The translations under genes were made by a program, and so were the position numbers. From Carposina sasakii (Eukaryota > Arthropoda > Insecta > Lepidoptera > Carposinidae), in the NCBI GenBank assembly GCA_014607495.2, contig CP053170.1, positions 5,456,001 to 5,520,000 on the forward strand: a stretch of DNA of 64,000 nt. Reading direction: 5' to 3'. Below, one piece after another: positions 13,178-25,100 of the stretch (positions within the stretch are counted from its first letter, which is position 1; each line of letters begins with the position of its first letter). The notes beneath the pieces were generated by a model that made no database searches, was not told the origin of the DNA, and worked only from the letters and a program-made list of their open reading frames with translations.

Positions 13178-16100
13178 GTAATAAATAAATTACTCTTAGG
13201 ATAATATTAATTTTAAGTACTTCGCTTACCTTGCTAAAACTTGTGCTACGAGTATGTTGTCGTATCTTTCGATGCAATCAATCTATCTTTTTAAAAAAAT
13301 CTTTTATTTTATGCTAAGACTTTAGCTATGTGCGCTGTCGTGTTTTTATAATGAATAAAGAATAAATAAAAATAGGCCCAGATTATTAATTACTATGAAT
13401 TAATATATCCAAATATAAATGGAGCTTTTTACATCAGGTAAATCGACATACTTAATTTAATGTCGTTGATTTGTACTGTTGATACGTAGACATGTATAAC
13501 GTGGAAACCTTTTTATATTTCAGATAACGTAACAACAATCTCTCCCCTGTCAGTGCTGTCACCGTGTTCCCAGCTGAAACCTGGCCAGGATGACTTCCAG
13601 ACCGTGGACCTGATCGCGGTGTACCAGTTGGATAGGTCGAACACTACTGGTGTAACCCTGGTGCAGGGATCAACTGAGTTACAGAAGGCCTACAGGATTG
13701 GAGACGGTGCTCACTTAACCTTACCTTTAAGGTAACCTAATAGTGGATTTTATTATTTATACTATTACACCAACAGATAAATACAAGTATAAACTATGGA
13801 TATAATATCATAGATAGACGTAATTACTTATGTCTGAATATTTAAGCATTGGCCCCAGAGACAAACTATGGGGCACACCAAATATTTTTCAGAAGCATCA
13901 AATGAGTTGTGTATTCATCTTACAGACTTGAAAGGAATTCCCTCGTCTGTAAAATTTTATGATTTCGTTTCAGCTAGATTTATTAAACCTAGAAACAAAT
14001 AGTCAGTTTTAGCCGTCATAAATGAATCATCCTTTATTATATGATCGTATTCTTCTACGACCATAAAACGTTTGAAAAGCTTGGCTTGGATTATATTGGG
14101 TCTCATGGTCAACGTAGAACTAGTACCCTGCCTATAATACCATGACTAAAAAACGTCCTTTGACACACAATTTTACTGTCCACTTTATTGGCTAGACTAG
14201 ATATGAGTTCACAAATCATTCATAAATTTAATAATACAACTGCAATACAACGCTAAATCAAATTCGTGGCATTTACTGCATTTATAGAGCTCATATTCAC
14301 ATGATGTAATAAAACTTGTACTTACTAATAAGTACCTTAACCCTGTGCATATATCTTATGTTTTTCAGCAAAGTCTTTCCCGGTGGACTTCCACAATACT
14401 TCAGCATCGTTGGCACCTTCAACGCTCACAACCAGCGACGACCCTGGAGCATCGTCAGAGCTCGCTCGAGCAGCCTGGAGTTCTCTCTGACGTTGCTGCC
14501 CCACACCAAGAGATTAGCAGCCTATATACAAGGATCAAAGGTCTTCTATGAATCTGAGGAGGTATTTACTTAATTATTGTACCTACTTATTTCCGTGTAT
14601 TCCTTTAAATGGTTTAGATTGGAAGAACTTTGTCAATTTTTTTATCCGTGAATTCATCTACTTCACCAAATTTTAATACAAGTATACTATAAACTGTAAG
14701 TAAGCGGTGATAGTGTAGTGGTTAAGACGTGCGGCTTCCAAGCAAGGGGGTAAGTTTACTAAAATTGTCAATTAGCCATACCCGAGGAGGGTTGGCGTCG
14801 GACAGGCAGCCACAAATGCCAAATCTTTGGCAATGTGAGTTTCGAAAGAAACCATATTGCGCCGACCCCATAAATAATGGATAAGGGCAGGAAGATTTAT
14901 TTATTTATTATTATTATTAAGATGATGATGATGAAACTGTATCATTGATTGCTTCAAGGAAATCAAAGGAGTTAATTTTAATGCATTCGTTTGAACTCTT
15001 TAAAGTCTTCTACTTCTAAAATCGATCAGGTATTGGCAAACATACCTTCATCTTGCACAGATTATACATACATACCTACAGTTTAGGAAAATTAATGATT
15101 ATTTTAATTTACTTTCCAGTTGTTCCAACCAGGCTGGCACAAGATCCACGTGGCTATCACAAATGACACCTTGCACGTTGCCATTGACTGTTACGATGTG
15201 AGTAAAGTTGATGAATAGGGTCGTTTACAGTGTTTTTATTTGTATTTAATATTGTAGTTATATCGAAAGATCATAAAATAAAAGAAACATTTGCGAAAGA
15301 AAAACTTCGGTAGCGTGTAAACCTTTCGGGATATAACGATTACAAATTCACAATTTTAGACTTGCCAAAAAACGCTCCATACAAACGGCTACCACGACGT
15401 GACGTCACTCTTTAAGCAACTTGTATGCGCGTAAAAGAACTTTTGTTCTACAACTATATTAAATATTGCGTTTGTAAATATGGGCACAAAACAAAAGTTG
15501 CTGTAAATGATGCAGGTGGACATGTGATGTTGTAATTTTCAATTAATTTCACATTTGGAAAATGGACTTGCCCACTTAACTTTGAAGGCTTACTCGTATT
15601 ACTACCTCATTTGGACACATAATCAAATTGTAATTTTACAGATAGATATGATTTTGATTATTTATTCTGATAAGAATAACATTAAAATTCAGCCATAGGA
15701 AACTACCCCATTCAAAGAAAGAAACGTGTGATATACTGTAAATAAGTTCATATTTTGTCTGGTGGTGGTATCGCGGTAGTGTCTTAGTAAAGTTATGTTG
15801 ATAATTCTTAACATTATTCTTTGCAGTTAGAGCCGATAAATATTAGCAGTCATGACCTGAGTAATGCAACTACCTTCAACATTCTATCCAATGATGATGG
15901 GACTCCTGCCGCTGTAAGTACCTACAACCACTACTATCTATCTCCAGGGTTTCAGAGATGTCTGTCCAAGATGCATTCGGACCTTTATTATCAGAATCCT
16001 TTGAAACTTACCTACGGCTTGAGTGCAATTTCACGAGCAGAGAGGAAACGAATTGTACTTTTATTTGATTTTAGCATTTGTTTTCATCAGGGTGTAACAA

Positions 16101-19100
16101 AAAGGGTATGTTATGCGAAAAGATATATAAATATCCCACTATAGAGAACCTACTCAAAAAGTTTGAGACTAGAAATCACATGTTTATTTTTCTAGATAGT
16201 ATGGAGAATTCTTAAACATCTTAGGATTTTTCATAGAGTATTGAAAAATAAACTTGTGATTCAGAGTCTCAAATTTCGTGGATAGGTAGGTTCTCTATAG
16301 TGGGCTATTTACATAGCTTTTCGCTTAACATACCCTTTTTGTTTGTATAGTTTGTCTTGACTTGAGCTCTTTAAATAGGTTCTCATGGGTGAAATATTGA
16401 TGATGATTAAAATGTTTTACCTTTACTTTTCAGATAGACCTTCAGTGGCTTTCGCTAAGCTGTAACGTGTACAACATAACTGAAGACAGTTGTAATGAAA
16501 TAGTAAGTCATGTAGGTATAGTTTAAACTCTACAATCTAGAAAACTAATGGAACAGCGATTCATATTTGACATGAACAAGCAACCTTATTCCCATTTTAG
16601 ACCTTAGTAAAATCGGCACTTAGAAAATATCAATCTTTGAAAATATCAATGGGGAAGATTTATTATGTACCTATTGAGACTCTGGGACTGCGTAAGTAGG
16701 TAGGATACAAATCTTTTTTGTGATAACAGATATTACATTTTGAATTTACAGCAAAGCGCCGAACAGCTGACGGAAGCAACAAAACCTGTGAGTTAAAATC
16801 TAATTCATTCCGGGAATTTAGAAGCCTTAGAAAAACTTTTATCTAAAATAACTATGTTCTTGGAAAGGACGTGTAACTAAATTCCAATTCTAATTCCAAA
16901 CAAGTTCCAAACGATCAGTTCTATTCTAGAATTGTGTATTTTACTAAAGATTGAAATTGACAACAATTAATAACTTTTTACATTTCAGTTACGTCTCACG
17001 GTTGATACTGCATACTGCAATGCTACATGTCCGCCGGTAAGAAAAGATGCCTGACATTTATATACAATACATTCATACCCAAAGATTGGCATTAGATAGG
17101 CAGCCGGACATAAAAGTTTGCAAAATTCTACTAATCCTACTAATTTCTTGTGGCTATTGTAGGTAGTGCAAGTGCTTGTTTTCCCGGTTATGAGTTATCA
17201 GATCCGAGGGTCAGGTCAACCCATAGTGAATGTTCGAACTTCCGAATTGTAACGCCTAATATAATTTCATTTATAATCCTACTAATATTATAAACGCGAA
17301 AGTTTGTGAGTACGGATGGATGGATTTTTGTTACTCTTTCACGTAAAAACGGCTGAAGCGATTTTAATAAAATTTGGTATGGAGTTAGCTGACACCCTGG
17401 ATTAACACATAGGCTACTTTTTATCATGGAAAAATATTTTTATCCCGAATAATTTCGACATTTTGTTTTATCTGCAGTCCATGCGCACGAAGTCGCGGGC
17501 GTCTACTAGTTAGGTATCGATACATTTAATCTAATAATAAGCGTGTTCGTTAAATGAAGTGATGAGGTTTAAGCGCTATAATTCAAATATACCTTACTAT
17601 CTACCTACTGTCTGAGCCCCCTAATCATTATAGCTTTCGAAATCCTCTCTCGATATCATAAGAAATAAGAGTACAAAGATAAACTTAACTACTCAAGCTC
17701 AAGATAAACACTTGCTCAAGTGGATTTTTGATAGAGCCGCTAATATTTTCAAACTTGCGAGTAGCGATGTCATAACTTTACTCCTAGGTGTAGACTGACA
17801 TTCAAATCGGAGTAGGTGGTCGCTCGGCCCAAGCTCCTTCCGTGCGTGCATGTCGTAAGAGTCGACTAAGGAACTAGGGCATTCTCTTAGGACATAAGCT
17901 AGCAACTTATCCATTTGTCCCATGTTCTAAACCAGAGGTTTGCAAACTTATTTCGTCTAACGCTCACTTTGAAAATCAGTAGCGCCCCCATTTTTATTTC
18001 ACCTTAAAAATGTCAATCTCGGTTGCGCTATTTTTTTCTGAGGCCTTAACTGCCCACCTCTAGGCCTCCAACGCCCACTTTGGGAAAGACTGTGCTAAAC
18101 GATAATTTATGTGGGATCTCCCATATGATCCTGCAATTTTGTCTACCCCATTTCGGGCACAAAACCGTGCCCTGTATCATAAATTTCTTTTTTCCGATAT
18201 CTCTATTGCGGGGGCCTCCCGTGTGTGGAGGCCCCGGGGCAATCGCCCCGGTTGCCCTCCCCTAAATTGCCTTTATGTATTTCTATATGTTCATATCTAC
18301 GCGAGCGAAACCGAACACTACCCTTATGCAATACTCGTATTTAAGGAGTTTAATTTAATTTAGTTTAATTTAATAGCCTACCTATTTATAATTTTAGGGT
18401 CCCGAAGGTCCTCAAGGGTTGAAAGGGGATCCGGGAGCACCGGGGTTAGATGGCCTTGTGGTAAGTACCTACGTTTTCAAAATTTAAAACAGTAATAAAA
18501 AGTAATCATGAACCTATATTATACAGGATGTTTTTTTGTGGCCACCATTAACGAAGGGTACGTACTCTATACATCAAATTGTTTGTACCCGATTCATGGA
18601 TGTTTATATACTTATCTATGTATTTATATATACCGTTGCTTAGTACCCACGACACAAGACCTTAGGGATCTTAGTGTGGGACTAAGTCAATGTGTTGTGA
18701 AGTGTGTGAATATTTATTTATTATTATTATTTAAATAAAGTAAGTTTATGCCAAAAAAATGCTGGAATTTTTTTTTTTGATTTTTTATTTATTACTTCAT
18801 CAGGCGAAATTTATAGTGTCTAGTGTTTATATTAGTTTTTTATGACAGATATTAATTATTTCTCGTGAAAAAATCTTGCTACGCGCGTCTATGTGCATTT
18901 ATGCAGAAAAACGCTGTCTATTTACTCAACTTTGGACCCTAATATTTTGGAAACCAGACACTTCCCCGGTATGCTTCCATGGAGAAAAATGATCGTGATG
19001 ATGAGGAGATTCCGTAGTTTCGGGAACGTTGATGACCAAAAACATCCTGTTTAGTTTTAAATGAGGTAAATACTACAAGAGACCTGCTTTACGGGAACAT

Positions 19101-22100
19101 TGCTTTATAAAAAAATATTTCTCTAACCATTAAAAAGAAAAATAGAAAAGCCAGTGGGAAATAATTTTAAGGATGAAAACTTAAGTGCGCCAGCGCCTTT
19201 ACCTTATTCTACCCCTGAATTACAGTACTTACCTAGTATGTGAAACACTAGTACGCAAATTATATCAATATATTCTGTATAATTAGGGTCCAAGAGGCTA
19301 TCCTGGCGTCCAAGGTCCACAGGGTCTACAAGGCCCTAAAGGCGAGCGAGGGGAACCCGGAAAACCAGGCATATTTACCAATGTAAGTAAAGACATTTGA
19401 CGTAATTTTGATAATATTAATCTTATAATCGCATGACAGCACCAGTTTAGCAAAATTGTTATTTTGGTAAAAAAGTACCATGTTTATCCATGATAAATGA
19501 TGCATTAAGTAAAAAGCGGCTTTTAAAATATTTTATTGTATTATTATATTAGAGACGCTGCAATTTATCTAAATAACAGCAACTATAATTGCAATTAGCA
19601 ATAATTGTATTTTATGAATGAATTCCAGGTGTCAGTCATCCCAGGCCCAAGAGGACCACCTGGAGAAACGGGGCCTCGTGGACCCAGAGGTGAGAGCGGT
19701 CTGCCAGGGCAAAAAGGTAAGAACCGTTATCTGTTGTTAAAATAGGGTTCAAGAGAATAATAAGTTTCGAAAATTTGCTTCTTCTGAACCGAAGCTGAAT
19801 TTAAACATATTTTTAAAAATAAATTTTATAAATTATTTTACAGGCGCACCAGGAGATACAGGTTTACCAGGATTGGCTGGACGAAATGGCGTAGACGTAA
19901 GTACATAACTAGACTAATACATAACTAGTTAAATCTAAAGTACATAACTAGTTATTCTCAATCTGTAGTACATATATGATGATGATGATGATCTCCGACT
20001 GTATTTCGGTTAAGGCGACCAATCTCTACGGAGATTGGCCAGGTACGCAGGAGATATTATAGTGCACAAGTGTGTGCGCAAACACAGATGCACTCTCTTT
20101 TCCGTTACTCTCATAGCCCGATGGGACGGAAAGCCGACACGACCGGAGAGAGATCAGGCGCAGGACCACAGAGATCTATAGAGTGGCCGTGGGGGCGTGG
20201 GCGGTGTAATTGAACTATGAACAAAATAGGCAAACATCGCGAAAACGCAATCAGTCGGGACTTGATTGCCTAACGCGTCTCATGGGAGTGTTTTTTTATA
20301 ATGCCTGCTTGTTCAGTGGTTGTGTGCAAGAATCGAAGTGACCATAAACTTGAAGGGGTCACTTTTCATAGGTAAGTACAATAACAATTTTGTTTTCTAG
20401 CATTTATACCCAAATTTCATTTTATTTCGTTAAAATAATTTTCACTGAGTGACATATGTAACCTAACGATTGAACCTAATACATTGCTCGCTAAGTGTAG
20501 CGTGCCTGGTCTTGAAATCAGTTTGACCGAGTGATGATAATTGCGCATATTGAATCGGCCGCTCCCGCGCACGGCCGCTGCTAAGCGCTTTGACATAGAG
20601 TTGTACCTGTCATTTCTTGTTGTCGATACGTCACGTATCGAATAGTACCTACGAGTAATAACTAATGTTAAGTAGATAATTTTGAGAGTTTAAAAAATAT
20701 TATGTTTATGTAAAACAATGGTGAATTACTTGTTATTATTAGTGTAACAAAGTACCTAAATTAATGTAGATGTGTGCAAAGTCAACTTTCTTTATTTTTG
20801 TGTTTCTTATTAATAAATATTTTTTTAAATTATAATATAAAAAAATATTATTTAACTGTAAAATAGTTACTATAAAGTAGTTACTTACCTACTTTGTGTT
20901 ATCGAGTCTTAAATATTTCAGAATATTTTGTTAAATGTAGATAATAAATGACTACCAATAAGCATATTATTATAGTTTTTTATTTCCATCGAACATTTAC
21001 ATACCGTACTAATTTATTAAAGACTCCGCTACGAATTTACTTTATTCTTTATCCCTTCAAGAAAAATAACCTTTTATTTGTGACCTCATACTTTTGTGAC
21101 TGTGATGCAACTCAAAATCTAAGCTCAATCGGACAACGAGAAGTAGAAAAAGTAGGTTGAATTTTAAGATGAAGCTAAGTAAAAACATGTTTAAAATTGT
21201 ATTGTGACCAGCTACTAAAGCCTAAATTGTTCGCGATGTGCAACAACGCAAGTGCTCGATAACAAATTTATCGACAGTCAATCACTAGCGTACGTGTGAA
21301 ATTTGTTGAATGTATTTGCTATACTGGGGCGCGTACTAGGGTCTTTCTTCACTTTAGACAATATTTGCGCAAGTTTTTCATATGAATTTAAATTTCATGT
21401 TTATGAGATTTTGATCGTATTATGCTATTAAGAATCATTTTATCCAATGTATAGGTGAAAGGCACGTATATATTACATATATTGAAAGAGTTACAGTCAC
21501 TTAAAATATATGATAAGCTACGGTAATGAACCATGTGGTCGGTAATGATTTTTTGAGTACACGGTAATGAAATATAATGATAAGGTAATGATACAAAATA
21601 ATTTCAATTAAAATAATACACATTATAAATTGCAGTCTTCCTATCTCCTTTTATTAAATCTCTGATATTCGAAGTAAACTAATCTAATAGAAAAATAATC
21701 ATTTAAATATAAATCAACATAAAATAATGTTATTGTTCCATTATTTAAACATTTTGGTATCAATTCAAGTCTTATAATAATTATTTTAATCGAGTTCACT
21801 TAGAGAACTAAGTAATCAACTATGTGAAAATATTTGTTTTAAAAAATTATGTTTTCACTGTAAATTTTTCTTTTTTTTTATATTTTTTTCATATTATCAA
21901 ATCCACGTACGTCAACTACTTAAATTTATTAATCAACATGATCAACTATTAAAAATATTTTAATAAGGTATCTTGATCGTAGTAGGACTTTTTTGTATTT
22001 TTTTTTTATTTAATCATATTTACTAAAGTTTATTTATTTATTTAGTACTTTTCATATTAATTATTTAATTTCTGTCTGGTTATTATTTCCTTGGTCTTTT

Positions 22101-25100
22101 TTCCTACTCCCTTTCCTTTATATTTCCCCCGTTTACCCGTGTCTTGACCATCATTATCTACAATATTTTCTTTATTTTCTTCATCAGTGTCTTTGTATTT
22201 TTCTTTATCAAAAGCAGATTGACAGGGAGATAAGAATTTTTTAAAATTTTCACAATAAAATTTACTTTTAGAACCAACAAAAGTTGTGTTCTGCCAATCA
22301 CCTAGTTTTGGAAGAGCTGATAGAGCGTGAACCTTCTCCGGCGGTTTGCATCTTCCTGTTGAAGGTTTTCGGGGTAAGACAGAAAATATTTTTATGTCTC
22401 TGGCTAGCCCTTCCTGTTTTACCGGTATGTTTAAATGCTTCTTAAGCCCTTTACTTGAAAATTCACTTCGTATTAATTCTGGACCATAACTGCAAGAAGG
22501 TTGGGATATATCGACTGAAAAAATTGGTACGGCTAATGTAGTTCGTATTAATTCTGGACTATAACTTGAAGAAGGTTGGGATGCATCAACTAAAGAAATT
22601 TGCATGGCTGGCATTGGTAGGTAATGCTGACAGGTGTTCTCTTGACATATAAAACAGCTTCGCGTTCTCATCTCTAACCGATTGCTTTCACCACATCTCC
22701 AAATTACTTGATGGACAGCCATAGTACCTTTGAAAGTTGGAACAAACTTAGGTATCATATGTTCTTTTTCATCTATGTTTGTACTTGCAATCTCAAAAAT
22801 TTTTATATTGGATACATTGGCTCTAATAACTTCAACAAATTTAGTAAATGTCCCGACGTCTGTTCCTGAATTGACAATTCTGTTAGCGGTCCTTTTCACT
22901 ACTGCTCCCAGGCCATCTGGAGCACCTTTCCCATGGCCTACTTCCATATAATTCCAGGTTAATTTACGAAGTGCTACAAATTGCTTCTCTAATTGAGTAA
23001 AAATATAAAACATGTTTCGGTTTCGATATTGGCTGCTGGGGCTATCACTGTAGAAGTGCAGTGTATCAATAAATGGCGATAGGTCTGAAATATGAAGCAA
23101 AATTGGTTCCAAATGTGCCCAAATTGCAACAGCTGTATGCTTTAAATTTTCGGATACTGTGCAAACTGAGTGTGTCTTTAATTCAAGCGTTTCAGTGTCT
23201 TTCATATATATTACAACGGTGTGAATTGATACTTCTTGTCTACTACCACCAAAATGAAAAGACTGTATCTCTGTATGATGTTTGAAGCCGTAGTTCTCAC
23301 TAAAATCTAAATGCACAATAGCTTCGTTTATTTGAATATTATTTTTTAATTCTTTTAGAGTTTTATTTTGTACAACAACAGTGGCACAGTGTGGCAAAAA
23401 ATTCGTGATAACATTCTCTAGTTTTAGAATAACATCTGAAGGTGGTGCATAATTTTCAGTTTTAGCCCAAAGAATGTTATGTCTTATTTTTCCGTCCTGC
23501 TCATAAGTGTTAGATGTCCTACGCCATTCATAATATTTAATTTGAATATCATTACTGAATTCTAAGTATTCAATTACCTTATGTTCACATGTGGAACATT
23601 TACGGTCTAAACAGTTCTCATTATATCTATCACAGCAAAGCGTGTTCAAAAGGTCATTATTTGTTGTTATTTTAATAATCTCGGCTTTATGTAGAGCTTT
23701 GATTAAGAGATCTGAATTGCAGTGATACATACATTCACAGGTGTTTCTATTTTCTTTGGGAAATAACACCCAAAATGGTCTCAATTTACAAAAAAATGAA
23801 TATGAAACAGAAATGGTTTTATTTTCGGTGCAGAATTTGTTATATAAGTTTTTAAGGGTATCATTTATATACCTTTTTTGTTGTCTATTTTTATTTCTCG
23901 TTACAAACTCCTTTATTCCAGGAACCATTCTTGTATTTTCGTCTTCATTAAAAAAACACAGTATTTTTTTACGACTTCTTTCTCTTTCATGGTATTAAAA
24001 TGTTTCTGGACATTTTTATTACCAGTTTTCCTTACCTGTACATGTTCATTCTTATTAGTAGCTTTAGGATCTCTTATCACTTCTTTATATTTATTTAAAA
24101 GTCTCTTTAGCTCTTTGTTTTCCTTTTTTACATTACATAGTCTTTTTTTTAAATATTTTCATATCTTTGTCTCTTTGATAACGTAAATGTCTTATTTTTG
24201 CTCTTAACTTAAAATATTTATCCGTCTGATTTTCATATGTAGGTACGGTTTCCTTCATATCATGTGATAAACCTGATTGAAGGGGATCATGACGACCAAG
24301 TTCTCTAGGTTCGTCTTTGAATCTTTCGATGTCCAAAACAACATGTTCAATTTCTTTTCCGGCTCTCTTTTTATGTAAATATTTTTTGCTATTAGCTCTC
24401 CACTTTCTACGTCTATCTCTTTGAGCACGTGGTGTTAAATCTTTAATTCCAATAATTTTATTTTCAGCTTTCCTCGTCATGTATCTTCTTTTTTCTTTTT
24501 CTTTTTCAATATTATATAATTCTTGATTTTCTTTTAAAGCAGCATACCTTTTACGTTTAGCTAATCTTCTTCTAGCTAATATTTCTTCTTTTGTTTTCTT
24601 AGGACGCGCCATTTTTATCTAAAAATCAATCAATTGGAATAATCATTACCGTAATTTATTATTCATTACCGTAACCGCAAAAAGGTTACGGTAAACGACG
24701 GTAATGAAGGGCACGGTTATGAACTATAACCACTTTTAGGCAATTATACTTTTTTGTGTAAGTAGTACATGCTATCATCATATTTTAACAATAAGCTATC
24801 CCCTAACTTAATGAATTGTTCTAGCTGGAAGTTAACAATTTTAAATACTTCATAAGGTATAAGCGGACTTGTAATGAAATACAAACTGGACAAAACACTT
24901 CAACACAACACTTACCGTGATTTTTAGTTTAAAACCATGCGTACGTGTACTCGCCGTTACGCTTGCCGGCCAACTGAGGCGCAGGGGCCTCCCTCTACAA
25001 TATGTGGCGGGGCGGGATCAAAGGTTTTAGCCGCGGTTTATCGAATTCTTCTAAGGCCCTCCGCACATGGAGCTACTCAAAAGGAACTAATCACAAACTG

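Larger units (their letters stand above)
21505..24735 (-). mobile_element. DDE/DDD-type DNA transposon with GGTAATGA subterminal repeats
   Basis: A two-part transposase gene on the minus strand flanked by clusters of GGTAATGA. Four forward copies lie at about 21521-21592. At about 24645-24710 are CATTACCGTAA twice and ACGGTAATGAAG. Exact ends and TSD could not be fixed; the boundaries given enclose these repeats. Superfamily not assigned. Confidence 0.65.
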
